A stretch of DNA of 64,000 nt from Vicia villosa (taxonomy: Eukaryota > Streptophyta > Magnoliopsida > Fabales > Fabaceae): contig NC_081185.1 in the NCBI RefSeq assembly GCF_029867415.1, positions 131,015,848-131,079,847 on the forward strand, written 5' to 3'. The notes under the pieces are model-generated. The model was not told where the DNA came from. It did not search any database and saw nothing but the letters and a program-made list of their open reading frames with translations. Position 1 is the stretch's first letter, and each line of letters begins with the position of its first letter. A program made the position numbers and the translations under genes. Shown one piece after another: positions 47,600 through 59,717 of this stretch.

Positions 47600-50290
47600 T
47601 TAAATTATGTTCCTCATGGGACAGGTGTCGCACGCAATGTCCTGGAAATTGGTTCGACAAGATAAACCAAAATCACCATAACTTGTACAAGGTGATGGAG
47701 CAGAAAAGCAATAAATAGCATAATCAATTAGTAACCCAGTTCGATGCAACATGCACCTATATCTGGAGGGTTGGCTTCCAACCCAAGAAAGAAAATTCAC
47801 TATTAGTAGTTTAGTACAATTAGTCTTACAAGCAACAACAAACCCTATGTTGTTCAATGCATCTTCCTAATACTACCCAATGACTTTCTATTTAGGACTC
47901 CCACTAAATATGAGACACACTCTCACTTTCTTCTCAATCACACAACCCGTGATTGGTGTTTACAACTAAACAAATAATGTTGAATGTTACAACTCAACTA
48001 AGACAAACCAACTATGTCAAGTTACTGAAACATAGTGGTATACATAAAGATGTTGATTTACAACTCAACTAAGACAAACCAACTATATCAAGTTACCAAA
48101 ACATAGTGGTGTACATACAATAACAGGGACTCTTGTAAACATAACACTCTAAAATCTTCAATGTGAATGCTTGAATTCCAATACAGGTTTGACCTCCTTA
48201 TATAGCATAATAATTTATGGCTTTTCTCCATGGATATTTGATTTGATTTTGGCCAGAAATAATGCAGAATTTGTTGGATATTATTAGTTCCATAAATCTT
48301 TCCAACAAGATATGATTTGTTACAATTTAAATTCAAATTTAAATCTCCATTTAAATAAATCTCAATTAATATTCTTTCAGTTGTCAAACAAATCACCTAA
48401 TCATTATGCTAAACCAATAACAATAAAACCTGATATAATCTTTGACTATAAATGCTAGAGCAAAATGTAGCCCTTCTGCACCTCCATATAGCTTAAGCAA
48501 GCTAGAATAATCTTGAACACTTTAAACATTTCTCCATATTGTTGTTTTGCAAAATGCAGCCAATCCAAATGGTCAATCCAAAAGGAACTTCAATCTCTCA
48601 GTTTGACAAATTGTGGCAAAACAACTATTCAAAATATAGCACTCATTCAATCCAGAAAAATGCAACCAGTAAAATCATTGGACAATCAGAAGATACAATC
48701 AGCAGCATCAACAACAACCATCTTCCAATCATCAGAGTTAAGAACCAATACCAGCAATAGAAGTCAGAAACATTAGAACAGATGTCACACAAACAATCTA
48801 TTTAGTTGATCCAAACCAAATGAACAATCAATCATGGAATTATTCACAGACTTAGTCATGCATGAACCTAGTCAGCATATAGTTATTAGCATACAATCCT
48901 ACCAAATAACAATTATAAGCATACAATCATTCACATACTTCGTCATCCATAACACAAACAGTTAGTAGTTAATATCAAGATATGAAAAATACTACTAATA
49001 AAAAAGCTTACTAAAAAAAGGCTTGTGTCATGCCTAATGCTCCAACATGTGAGCACATCATTAGTACTTCAGAATCAGTACTAAATAAAAACTTGTTACA
49101 TGTTAGTTAGTTTCACTAACAAAGATCACACCACACCACTACTCCCCCTTTTTCCATAATTTGGAAAAGGGTTAACACTCCAAAATAGCAGCTAGAGGTC
49201 AGTCATGCAGAGGTTAGTATGTTAGTACATACACAACCAGATCATGAGTAGAACATTTAGAATCAGCATCAAAAGATGCATAAGCATTATTTAAGAGGCA
49301 CAAGAGCCATTATAGATCCAGAAAGAAATGCCCAAAATACACGGGCCAGCAAACAGAACTAAAACAAAATTACCCCTTCAACCATCAGGATTATAAGCTC
49401 CTTTAAGAGAGTCTTTCAATCTTCATGCCTGATTGAAGCCAGGTAGGTAACCCAATCTTCATCAGCCTCTGAGTCACTTTCTTACACTAGTTTCTTCTTC
49501 ACAGTTTTCATCCTAGTAACTGAAGTCTTCCAAAGTACAGTTGCTTTAGTCGATGGTCCACCATGTAACCCTCCAACAGAGGAATCACCCTTCTTGTTCT
49601 TGTTCTTGTTCCTCTCAGCCTTAAGAAACCTCTCAATAGCTTTGTCAATATTAATTCCCTTCCTAGAGGAATTCTTCTTGGAACTCTCATGGTTCTGGCT
49701 CATGTTGGTTAGCACACACACTTGGAAGAAGAAAGAGATAACTACTTTCTTAGTACTAGATAAGGATAAGAGAACTTTTCTCTTGCTTGTATCGACTGTC
49801 CAGATAAAAGAAGTGATTGAAAAATGAATAAATCACCATGAATATAAGTGCGCAATAGAAAATAGAAAAGAGGATTTTCCTTGGTCTCCTTGTATATTTC
49901 CCTAGCATTGACTGCTATAAGATCTCACATATGCACACACCAAGTTCACTTTTCAAAATTTCAAAGTGGACAACATCAACTGGCTTAGTGAATATGTCTG
50001 CTAATTGTTGGTCAGTTGCAATGTGCTCTAAATTGACCATTTCATCCTCCACAAGATACCTAATAAAATGGTGGTGAGTGTCAATATGCTTGGTTCTACT
50101 GTGTTGAAGGGGATTATTTGAAATATTGATGGCACTTATGTTATTGCAGAATAATGTCATGACATCTTGTTCGTCATTGTACTCCTTTAGTATTTGTTTC
50201 ATCCAGAGAAATTGAGAGCAACTTGTTCTAGAAGCAATATACTCAACTTCAACAGTGGGGAGAAAGACACAACAACTCTACCTTCTCCAC
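47600..50290 (-). mobile_element. Ty1/copia 3' half, minus orientation
   Basis: From 50290 downward on the minus strand: TVEVEYIASRTSCSQFLWMK, ISNNPLQHSRTKHIDTHHHF, VNLEHIATDQQLADIFTKPV. This is the C-terminal copia RNase H, ending at 49915. Beyond it lies an open frame at 49721-49482 (80 residues, Lys/Arg/Asn-rich: SQNHESSKKNSSRKG, FLKAERNKNKNKKGD). Its identity is unknown to me, but it sits where extra 3' ORFs occur in some copia lineages. The 47600-48440 stretch ('gtaacccagttcgatgcaac' near 47731) looks like the LTR. Earlier pol domains are missing. Confidence 0.6.
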
Positions 50291-50646
50291 GCTGGAGAGT
50301 ATGTGGTCCACGTGACTATTGGATCCTCCTGTGATAAGAAGTGGTGGAAGCTACTATGCCCGCACTAGTTTATAGATGGTTGTCTCCATCATCTCTTTCG
50401 CATCCTCCAGAACTCTCTACAACAGCAAATATCTTAACGGTAAAAACACATAAATTGAATGAAAAATGCTACTTAATGGTAAAAATTCAATAATTTCCAG
50501 CAAATCTCTTAGACAAAATATTATTTTTTGAAAAAAAGTTAAAATATGTGATTTTGATTTTTAAAAAAAATTAGTTTTTATGTTTTTGAAATATTATAGT
50601 CAAATTGTCAATTATATGGGGGGTGTTAGGATTATGGGGATGTTAG

Positions 50647-51211
50647 TGTTGATATATCAAGTGTGAAAGTGCTAAATTTCCATATCGACTAGAAATAGAG
50701 GAAATATTGGGTTTATAAGAGAGGTGACCAATACCCTCATTTCCTTAAGGTTTTGGATGGATATATGGTGTAAATGTCTCTTTGGCCATAAATATTTACC
50801 CCATTGACACTTTCGAGCCTCACTCCCTGGACTCCCCAACAAGTGGTATCAGATTTTGGTTTGACTAGAGCTCTTTGTATTGAAAGCCTTCCTAACAAGG
50901 GTGTTCAGGAAACATGTTATGTTCTCATCCAACGGCTGTGCAAGTAGATATGGATAAAAAATCTTCAATTTCAGGGTGAGCATACCCATAAAAATGAATG
51001 GAATCCCACTTAAGAGGGAGATTGTTGGTATATCAAGTGTGAGTATGAGTCTCACATTGGATGGAAAAGTGAATGTTGAACACTTTATATGTGAAAAGAC
51101 CCATAGATCCAAAGTCGTAAGGTTTTGAGTTAATATGTGGTGTCTCTCTCACTTGTGTGGTTACTTCTGAAGCCCGACGTGATGATCTTCGGACCCCCTA
51201 ATGACCCAACA
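50647..51211 (+). mobile_element. TRIM-type retroelement (two short LTRs, no genes)
   Basis: LTR 1 (50647-50841) and LTR 2 (51023-51211) both start TGTTG.TATATCAAGTGTGA and end CCAACA. LTR 1 is followed by a Met-tRNA primer site GTGGTATCAGAT (50843-50854), and LTR 2 is preceded by the polypurine tract 'taagagggagat'. The internal part is only about 180 bp, so it is a terminal-repeat retrotransposon in miniature. LTR 2 is again followed by a primer-site-like 'aatatcagagtc', which suggests a chain of units or a recombined copy. No matching 5-bp duplication was found. Confidence 0.6.
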
Positions 51212-51272
51212 ATAATATCAGAGTCGTTGATTCGAGTGAAGGACCAGCTCAAGAATTATACAAGATAAAGTC

Positions 51273-52500
51273 TGAAGAGAATAAATCTCAACCAATATAC
51301 AAATGAAGATTAATTGTGAAAGGTTTTAATCAGAGAAAGGTATTGACTATGAAGAAATTTTCTCACACATGGTGAAGATGACACTTATTCGAGTTGTGAT
51401 GGGATTAGCGGCTAGCCTGAATATAGAGGTTGAACATCATGATGTGAATATTGTTTTCCTTCATGCTGATTTGGAGGAAGAGATCTATATGGAGCAATCT
51501 GATGGCTTTGAAGTCAAAGGTAAAGAAGAGCTTGTTTATACATTGAATAAAATTTTGTATAAGCTTAAACAAGCTCCGCGACAATGGTAAAAAAGTTTGA
51601 TTGCTTCATGAAAGGAAATGGTTATTGTAAAATTAATGCTGATCATTGTGTGTTTATGAAAAGATTCTCTGATGAGGATTATATTATTCTCTTATTATTT
51701 GTTGATATCACGTTGAATGTTGGTTATGACACTAAGAAAATTCAAAACCTACAAATAGAGTTAAGCAAGTCCTTTGTAATGAAGGACTTGGGTCCTGCAC
51801 AACAAATCCTTGGCATGAGAATTTTTCGTGACAGAAAAAAAGGTAAATTATGGTTGTCTCAACACAATTACATTAAGAAGGTGTTAGAGAGGTTAAACAT
51901 GAGCAATTCAAAATCTGCGAGTACTCCACTTGCTAGTCATTTCAAACTAAATTCTAAGCAATGTCTTATAAGTGAAGAAGACAAATTAAGAAGATATGAA
52001 GAATTTTTCTTATGCACCTGCAGTTGGTAGTTTGATGTATGTTGTGGTATGCACAAAGCCAGATATTGCTCATATTTTTTTTGTTGTTAGTCAGGTTCTC
52101 TTTAATCCTAGTGTATGCACAAAGCCAGTTGGTAGTTTGATGTAAGTTAATTCTTAGATGTCTTAGAGGTACTTCCAGAGTGTGCTTATGCTCTGGGATC
52201 AGTGATTCTGTGTTAGATGGCTACACAAATGTAGATATGTCTGAAGATATTGATTATAGAAAATCTATTTCTGGATACATGATGACTTTTGTATGGGGAA
52301 TAATGTCTTGGCAATCAAGATTACAAAAATGTGTTGCTTTATCTACTGCAGAGGCTGAGTATATTATAGCAATTGAAGCGTCTAAAGAACTTTTGTGGAT
52401 GAAGAAATTCCTACAAGATTTAGGTGTTGAACAACACAATAAATAAGCAACTTACAAGAGTTTTAGAGAACTGCAATAAAGAAGAGAAAAAGGCACAAGT
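51273..52500 (+). pseudogene. Ty1/copia reverse transcriptase and RNase H relic
   Basis: Begins REGIDYEEIFSHMVKMTLIR, then HHDVNIVFLHADLEEEIYME (RT core) and KQAPRQW. A frameshift at about 51588 leads into FDCFMKGNGYCKINADHCVF and LLFVDITLNVG. The catalytic YVDD box is changed to FVDI, so RT activity is lost. Then MKDLGPAQQILGMRIFRDR, a disrupted stretch around 52020-52180, and the RNase H part SWQSRLQKCVALSTAEAEYI...ASKELLWMKKFLQDLGVEQ to 52446. The gag, protease and integrase are absent. Confidence 0.8.
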
Positions 52501-52975
52501 GATAGATAAGTGTAATTAAGATTATTAATTTAAGCTACAAATTCAGTATGTTGTTCATATCACTTAGTTAATTTTATTTATATTCATGTCAAGTAGTTTT
52601 AGCTTCCCTTAGAGTTGTTTTGGTTTATCCATATTTTGTGGAGGAGTTGTATGGAGCGTGTTTCTCACCTTTATTGTTTATCGGTGAAAATTGTTATTCT
52701 CTTGTGTAACTAGGAAGACTTTTGTATACTCATTATCGATATAGTGGAAGGTTTTACTAGACTAGGTCCCATGGTTTTTATTCTCTCTCTTGGAGGGAAG
52801 TTTTCGACGTTAAAAATTTGGTGTCCTTACTTTTCTAGTTTTTTGTTACTATTATTGTGCTTTGAAATTGATTTTGCTGGTTGTCTGTTTAAATTGCATA
52901 GATTTCAGAAAGTATTTCGGTTGAAAATATTTCGATTATTTGATTATTTCCCAAAAAACAAGTGGTATCAAAGCC
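52501..52975 (+). repeat. Copia LTR with primer-binding site
   Basis: Follows the RNase H relic. Ends '...aaaaaaca' at 52960, then the Met-tRNA primer site AGTGGTATCAAAGCC (52961-52975) and a short leader with 'ggtgggagaatgaaaatgga'. A 3' LTR followed by a primer site and no pol suggests a recombinant or chained element. The left LTR edge is not fixed (between about 52500 and 52640). Confidence 0.5.
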
Positions 52976-53058
52976 TGGTTGATTAGGTGGGAGAATGAAA
53001 ATGGATCCTAGTGTAGATAAGGTTAGTGATGTGGGTGACTCACACTTGTATGAGAGAT

Positions 53059-53235
53059 TGTTCGGTTTAAAGTGTGAAAGTGCTAAAGTCCCACATCCAC
53101 TAAAAATAAAAATTAGATTTATAAGAGAGGTAACTCATACCCCATTACTTTAAATTTTTTTGTAAATATGTAGTGTTGAAGTCTCTTAAACCTTAAAATT
53201 ATATTGTATTAACACTTTTAGACCTCACACTTCAT
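53059..53235 (+). repeat. Third, truncated copy of the TRIM-like LTR
   Basis: 'tgttcggtttaaagtgtgaa' and 'tttataagagaggtaactca' match LTR 1 at 50647-50841 over most of its length. A polypurine-like 'tgagagattg' lies just before. The right end stops before the CCAACA terminus. Confidence 0.5.
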
Positions 53236-53313
53236 TTTTATTTTGGTTTAACTGTTGTCTATTTGAAAAGTTCTAAATAATGTAATACATTAAAAATGCT
53301 ACATAAGAAATTG

Positions 53314-53497
53314 GAGTAGAGATCATCTCCATTTTTCAAGAGAAATGGAGAATATAATTACAAAAATATTGATGTATAAATATATATGTTCTTGATATGT
53401 GTGACATATTATTTATATAATTTGATTGATATCTAATAAAAACATTAGTAGTGGCATTCTCCATTTCTCTTGAGAAATGAAGAGGATCTCAATCCAA
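53314..53497. mobile_element. MITE copy 1 of a tandem pair
   Basis: Inverted ends: AGAGATCATCTCCATTTTTC near the left and the reverse complement of GAGAAATGAAGAGGATCTC at the right. It is flanked by GAAATTG at 53307-53313 and 53498-53504. About 184 bp, non-coding. Confidence 0.6.
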
Positions 53498-53506
53498 GAA
53501 ATTGTT

Positions 53507-53687
53507 GGGTAGAGATCCTCTCCATTTCTTAAAAGAAATGAAAGACTCCATTACTATAGTTTTGAGTATATAAAATTAAATAAATGTGAAATAAATGTCA
53601 TATGTCATAAAAATACGTGTTATTTATATACAAAACTATAATAATTGAGAAAATGGAGAGGAAGAAAAATAGAGAGGATCCCGACCC
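53507..53687. mobile_element. MITE copy 2 of a tandem pair, perfect 9-bp TSD
   Basis: GGGTAGAGATCCTCTCCATT at the left, inverted counterpart 'gaggatcccgaccc' at the right, flanked by GAAATTGTT at 53498-53506 and 53688-53696. A 9-bp duplication points to a Mutator-type miniature element. Same family and nearly the same length as copy 1; the two share the middle GAAATTG. Confidence 0.7.
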
Positions 53688-53699
53688 GAAATTGTTGTT

Positions 53700-55695
53700 C
53701 AATTGCTTGATTGAGTTAAATTATTGTCTCGGTGATGTGACAAAATTCAAGTCTAAGAACTGTCAAATGATTTGTGGTGTCAAGTCTCAGCCACTTATTT
53801 GATTAGGAGTAGGAGCTTAATGTTTCACATTGATAGCTGTTGCTTGTTGTTTTCCTCAGTTGTGTGGTTTATGGTGAATTGGTTTTGTGTGCTCTTTGAG
53901 TTTCTTGTGTTATTGGAGATTACATTCATAAAATGGATGTTTTGATTTTTTTTTATATGTGATATTTCATATTCGAATTTAAAATAAAATATTTAATATA
54001 ATTAATAATATCAATACTTATTAGTTGAATTATATTTCATAAATACAATATTTTAAATTAATACATGAATTATAAGTTAAAATGAATGAATGAATGAATA
54101 GCAAAGTTTTTTTTTATCTTCTTGTAATTTACAAAAGGCACGCATAGCAACGTTTAACTATGTTATTTTAGATAAATAAATTAGATAGGTAAACATCATA
54201 TTAAATGTTATAAGACATTATAAAATATTTTGTTTCATATTTTGATGGTTAATAGACCCAAAAAAATCCGAACATAACATGAAAAATCTTAGTACTCTAT
54301 GTCAAACGTTATCATAATATTATTCCTTTTGTAGTATCATATCGCACATTGTTTGAAATAGATTATTTTATTCTTACTAATGATAATAATTCTAAATAAA
54401 CAATCTATAAGTTAAATATAATAATCCCATAACCGACATGGCCTCTCTTATCACAAATTTTGCTTTTGGATACTGAAGAGAAAAGTAAAGCGACAAAGAA
54501 TAAAGATGCCCACATGTTTGTCACATTAAAACTTAAATTGATTCTGCAACAGTGAGTGACCATCACATTGTGGTTGAGACATCGTATTACTTGGTCCCTC
54601 TTATCCTTAAGAGGTCTGTCTAGGTTACTTCAATAGACCCACCATTCAACTCTTATGTGTGGATAGAAAACGAAATACTATAATAGCCACAACATTTCAG
54701 GATTTATTCATAGTCACCAAATTTCACAGTGCATTCTCTCCACTATTCCACCAGTACTATCCATCACATTTTTGAAATAGATAAGAGAGGGATACTTCTT
54801 TTTAGATAAGTTGAGTCCTATCTTCAAGTGATATCCACTTCTTTCCTTTCCACGTTTATATAACTCTTATCAATAAATAAAGCTATTAGGAGTATTTTTT
54901 ATTTAAAAAAATCTATTTTATTTATATTTTTTAAAATAATTTTAAAAAATATAGTTTTTTTATTGTAATCAATATCTTTATTATACAAGTCAGATTAAGT
55001 CGATTGTAGAGCAATTTTTTTTGTAAAGTTATTGTCACAATAACTTTCTGAACCAATCGTTTACTCCTCAACTAAACTGCTTCACCCACACATGTAGAGC
55101 GACTTGATCTATTAGTAAACTCAATCAATCATGCTTCTCTTGTTACTTTATTATCTGGGTTGATTGCTACTCCACAAATTTCTCACCCACATCAACATCT
55201 ATGTGAAGCGTATTTCTCACTCAACAATCAATCATTGCTATGAAAATTAAAAATAACAACAATAATAATCTTGAATAAATTTCTTACTGGCAGACAATAT
55301 AATCCCCAAACAAAACTCATAGTATTACATGTAACGTGTCTTGTCTTAGAATAAGACTTCCAACGTGTCACTGTGCTAGAGTATGGCCACACAATGCCAA
55401 AACTCAATTAGGTAAAGGCAACAGGGAAGTGCTTGATGAATCAAAGAAGCTACACCATGAGAATAAGTCCCACTGAGGGGACCCACACACATACATGTTT
55501 TTCGATTAATTTGATGAGTCAATGTGAGCCACAGACAGAATTGTGACGAGGATTTTGATTACTATGTTTGGACTTTATTCAATTTTCATGCTTCATTCTC
55601 GTTTGGTTTTAGGAAAGAAATAAGGAGAAAGAAATGAAATTAGGCAAAAATGACACCATCTTTTAATTCAAATTTTGTATATTAGAGATATGCGA
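53700..55695. other. Long stretch without recognised gene
   Basis: AT-rich, no credible reading frame above 60 codons except 53617-53802, which overlaps the MITE. No terminal repeats were recognised. It may contain decayed elements. Confidence 0.45.
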
Positions 55696-55704
55696 TAAAA
55701 TAGT

Positions 55705-56081
55705 GAAAAAAAAATTTAAATAACAAGGTTTAAAAAAAAAATTACCAAAAAAACAAGTTTTTCAAAAAATTTACCAAAGTGTCTAGGTTTTGAAGACCCC
55801 CTGGAGTATGCGCCAAATGAATTGGCGCATTAGTATAAAAATTAGGAGTATGCGCCAAATGGTTTGGCGTAAATGTGAAATTTTTTTTTTTTTTTTTTTT
55901 AACTTTTCAACATTTAAGCCAAATGAATTGGCTAACTCAAAAAATTTTATACTAATGCGCCAAATGGTTTGGCGCATACTCTAGGGGGTCCTGCAAAACC
56001 TAGACATTTTGGTAAATTTTTTGAAAACCTTGTTTTTTATGTAATTTTTTTTATAAACATTGCTATTTAAATTTTTTCATC
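55705..56081. mobile_element. Mutator-type MITE with GCGCCA dyads
   Basis: Perfect 9-bp duplication TAAAATAGT (55696-55704, 56082-56090). Inverted repeats of about 120 bp (shared 'caagtttttcaaaaaattta' and 'cctagacatttt/gtctaggttttg'). Inside, four palindromes of the form GCGCCAAAT(GAA)TTGGCGC: near 55808-55829, 55850-55870, 55916-55932 (eroded) and 55957-55978. The end structure (A/T-rich tip, then a 'caag...caaaaa...ttacca' block) resembles that of the 6.6-kb element, though the dyad sequence differs. Confidence 0.85.
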
Positions 56082-56090
56082 TAAAATAGT

Positions 56091-57429
56091 CTGCTTATAA
56101 ATAGAGACGGTAGGATACAAACAACCAAAAATAAGTGTAATAATGTTTTCTATGTATACAGAAACAGGGAAACGAAAAGTAAATACATTTACTAAAACCA
56201 AAACTAAATAAGATGATAGATATCACGCGACAAAAGCAACTGCCATAACTTCTAAAACAATACTCTATCTACTTTTTATTACAAGTTATTTTCCAATTTT
56301 TTATATATAAATAAATATTATTAATTTTATATGAAAAAAATACAATTATTAATATTATATTTATTTATGGTATGAAAAATAAATAAAATAATTTAAAAAC
56401 AAATAACAAATTTTCCTTAATCCTATTTATAATAAAAAAATATTTTTTAAATTTATTTAATAATTAATGTATTGGTTTTATTGTGGAACTAGATACATTG
56501 GCTATTTAATGAATCTAAAAAAATAATCTTTCTTTTATAAATAAGATTATTTGGGAAAATAATAAAAATTAAAAAGAATATATTGATTTTAAACTTAACT
56601 TTTGAAAACATCGATATAAAGTATATAAATACTAGTTAATTAGCGCAAGTTTTCAAATAATAAAAGACTTAATAAGGAAAAATAAAAGAAGGGCATTAGT
56701 CTTCTTAACAAGAAAAAAGACAAAAAAAAAAAGGTTATTGATGCTTTCAGAATGATTGCCTTGTAATAAGTGATATGTGAATAAGTAAGTTAGAAAAATC
56801 TCTAACAAATTAATCAACTTTAGTAGTATAAATTGAAATGTAGAGATTGGGAATTTGTAATTCAAAGCAAAAGCTTCGATAAAGATTTAAGGTTCCCAAT
56901 ATACTACGAGCCTTTGATTTAATTTTACACTTTCACAATTGAGATCAGTAATGAGAAAGCTTCAAAGAAGCACATTTGATAGGCTTTAGAGAAGCTCAAA
57001 TGACATAACCTAATATACCATCATCTCAAGAACTGGTTCAATTGTTTGGTTAACTTTTTTGGTTCAAAATAGTCAATCAAACATCAAGATAACAAATTTT
57101 TGTGGAATCAACAAATTGTTGGGGTGATCTTTACACAAATGGTGCATAATTTTGTGGTTAATCTACAAATTCCTCTAAAATAAAAGATAAATCTTGATTA
57201 AAAAAATGATTCAATCTCAAATGAATGTGAAACATGGATTGTCTAAGATCAGTCGATCTTCATTTGACTGTTATCCATAATCTCCAATTCAATATTATCT
57301 AGGGTTTTAGAATGCAAACACTCTTACGAGGTATGAGATCCAATTCACAAATATTTCAATGCGATGATGAAAATGTAAGTCCGACATATGCAATTTAAAC
57401 TAAAATCCACAAAGAAGGAAAATCACATT
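56091..57429. other. AT-rich stretch with a decayed Stowaway-like piece
   Basis: The part 56400-56560 ('tttaataattaatgtattgg ... tatttaatgaatctaaaaaa') resembles a worn Stowaway core. The rest shows no gene. Confidence 0.4.
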
Positions 57430-57890
57430 GTATCATGGTATGTTCTTTGTATCAAGGCTCTTGCTGATTCGCTTATAGCTACTGGAGACAGCGTCATTGA
57501 ACAAGACCAGGTGGAGATAATTCTTGAAGGCATGCCTAAATAATATTGTCCATTTATAATGCAATATATGGAAAGATTGATTCTCCCTCCCTGTATGATG
57601 TTAAAGCTTTGTTACATGTTCAAGAAGCGTAATTGAATAGATTTTGTCAAAACTCGGTCTAGCAAATGTCTTTGCTAATCTAGATTAAACCGAGAAAGAT
57701 TCAAAGCATCTTCGAGGCAGAGGAAGATACACTTGAGATCGGGGCGTGACAAAGCTTATGGTGGTTCAGGCAATCGTCCTACTTGTCAACAATGTGGCAA
57801 GTATGATCATGCATTGATGAACTACTAGTACAAATATGGTGGTTCATTTGTCCCTCAACCAATAGTCTTCATTGGTGACAAGACAACATA
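57430..57890 (+). pseudogene. Ty1/copia gag relic with zinc knuckle
   Basis: Reads IKALADSLIATGDSVIEQDQ, VEIILEGMPK then a stop, and after frameshifts RSGRDKAYGGSGNRPTCQQCGKYDHALMNYY. The CCHC knuckle has its last Cys replaced by Tyr (CQQCGKYDHALMNY), so nucleic-acid binding would be lost. The N-terminal gag and all of pol are missing. Confidence 0.7.
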
Positions 57891-58029
57891 AGTGAATGAT
57901 GAAACCACTACATCAGACGCAACAATTGCAATGGCAATTACTTATCATCCAACATGTCATATGATTAGTGGCTTTTACACTATTTTCAAGTGAGTTTTAT
58001 TTTTAAATTTATGTTGTTTAATCTTTGTT

Positions 58030-58650
58030 TGTGTTACTTTTATGCTTATTTGAAAATACAAAAAAAAATTGAGTTTTTTGGAAATATAAAAAAATAGTCT
58101 TTCTGAAATATTAAAAATCGAGTTTTTTCTGAAAATAAAAAAAATCAGGTTTTCAAAAATACGAAAAAATCGAGTTTTTCGAAAATATAAAATATTGTGT
58201 TTTTTTTAATACAAAAAAATCGAATTTTTTCAAAAATATGAAAAAAATCAAGTTTTTTTATAAAAACAAAATGTCAGATTTTTTCAGAAATACAAAAAAT
58301 GAATTTTTGGGAAATACAAAAATTGAGTTTTCTTGAAAAAAAACATTAAATCTATTTTTTTCAGAAATATGAAAAATCAGGTTTTTTGAAAATAAAAAAA
58401 TCGAGTTTTTTCAGAAAAATAAAAAAATTTAGTTTTTCGAAAATACAAAATCGAGTTTTTTCGTTAAACCAAAAAATCAAGTTTTTTTTTTCTTTCAGAA
58501 ATACGAAAAATATCTAGTTTTTTTGAAATACAAAAAAACAATATTTTTTCAGAAATACTAAAAATAAAGTTTTTTTGAAAAACAAAAAATCAAATTTTTT
58601 CAGAAATACGGAAAATCAATTTTTTTGAAAATATAAAAAATTGATTTTAA
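58030..58650. repeat. Degenerate 25-bp tandem repeat (about 24 units)
   Basis: Units of the form 'gagttttttcrgaaatacaa' plus 'aaaatc' follow each other with small changes in length (about 24-28 bp). The left end lies just after the copia gag relic and the right end near 58650. This is a minisatellite without coding sense. Confidence 0.85.
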
Positions 58651-59717
58651 GAAAAAATAAAATTATTGGATGGATTAGATTGGATTTTTTAAAAAAATTT
58701 ATGCAAAATTTGTTTTTTTTAAAAAATATATTTAAATATATTTAAATTTTAATTTTTGGATGGATGAATATCTATTAAAATAATATTAATAGATGTATTC
58801 AATGAATTTTATCCTTAATAGATAAATTGGATTGAATATTTTTAAGAAAATTTTAATAATTTGTTAATGAATTAATGAATTATTTTGATTCATCCATACA
58901 CAATCCAATTCATATCCATATAATCTATCCATTTTACCACCCGTAATTCTAAGAATACTAAAGTAATCCAACCACATCAAATCTTACTTTATAAAACTTA
59001 TTTTAGCTCACTAAAACCATGTATGAAATACTAACAACCCTCCTTTCATTTGCAACAAAATTTGAAACTCAATATGATTATTGTCGTTCAAAGTAACATT
59101 ACAAGATATTGTACTTTCAAAATACTTTGTAAAAAGGGAAAAAATTGTGTGACCCTCTATTTAAATTATAAAACATCAATAACATTTTTATAAATTACAA
59201 ATAAAATTTAGTGACATAAATTAAATAAATTAAATATGAAATAAGATACGATAAAGGTAAAAGTACAAATATACAATAAATTCGAAACTTCAATATCAAC
59301 ATCATTTTTCTTTCTTCCATATGCTTAAATCAGGCCCGAATCGGATTAAAATTATATTGTAATATAGTATAGTAAATTTATGTGTGAAATTCTATCATCC
59401 AAGTAAAATAGTGCAGAAGATGACTCTATTATTTTAAGACAAAGTTGTCCATTCGAAACAGTGGCAATACTTAATACTTAAGCGTAAAACTATTTCAATT
59501 AACCACTGTACTATATAATTAAGAGACAACATATCATGAAAGCATTTCACAAATTTACTTGATTTTGTAAATCATGTTTTACAAAATACTATTATTTTAT
59601 TCATTGCACTAATTCATTTTTTTAATGAGCCCTCATATATTAAAAAGAAAACAGAGATCAAAGAAGATAAAAAAAAGAACATAATCCTCAAAAAAAAAAA
59701 AAGACAAACCTACTCCC
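58651..59717. other. AT-rich stretch, possible hAT right end
   Basis: The sequence to 58944 ends 'catccattttaccacccgta', the look of a hAT-type right end; its left partner is not visible and may have been replaced by the minisatellite. A roughly 130-bp piece (59210-59340) recurs near 62475-62610. Confidence 0.4.

Noticed and set aside
55790..55984. Overlapping 64-codon ORFs on both strands with repeated MRQ..WRI
   Set aside because: Produced by the GCGCCAAAT dyads of the Mutator-type MITE, not by a gene.
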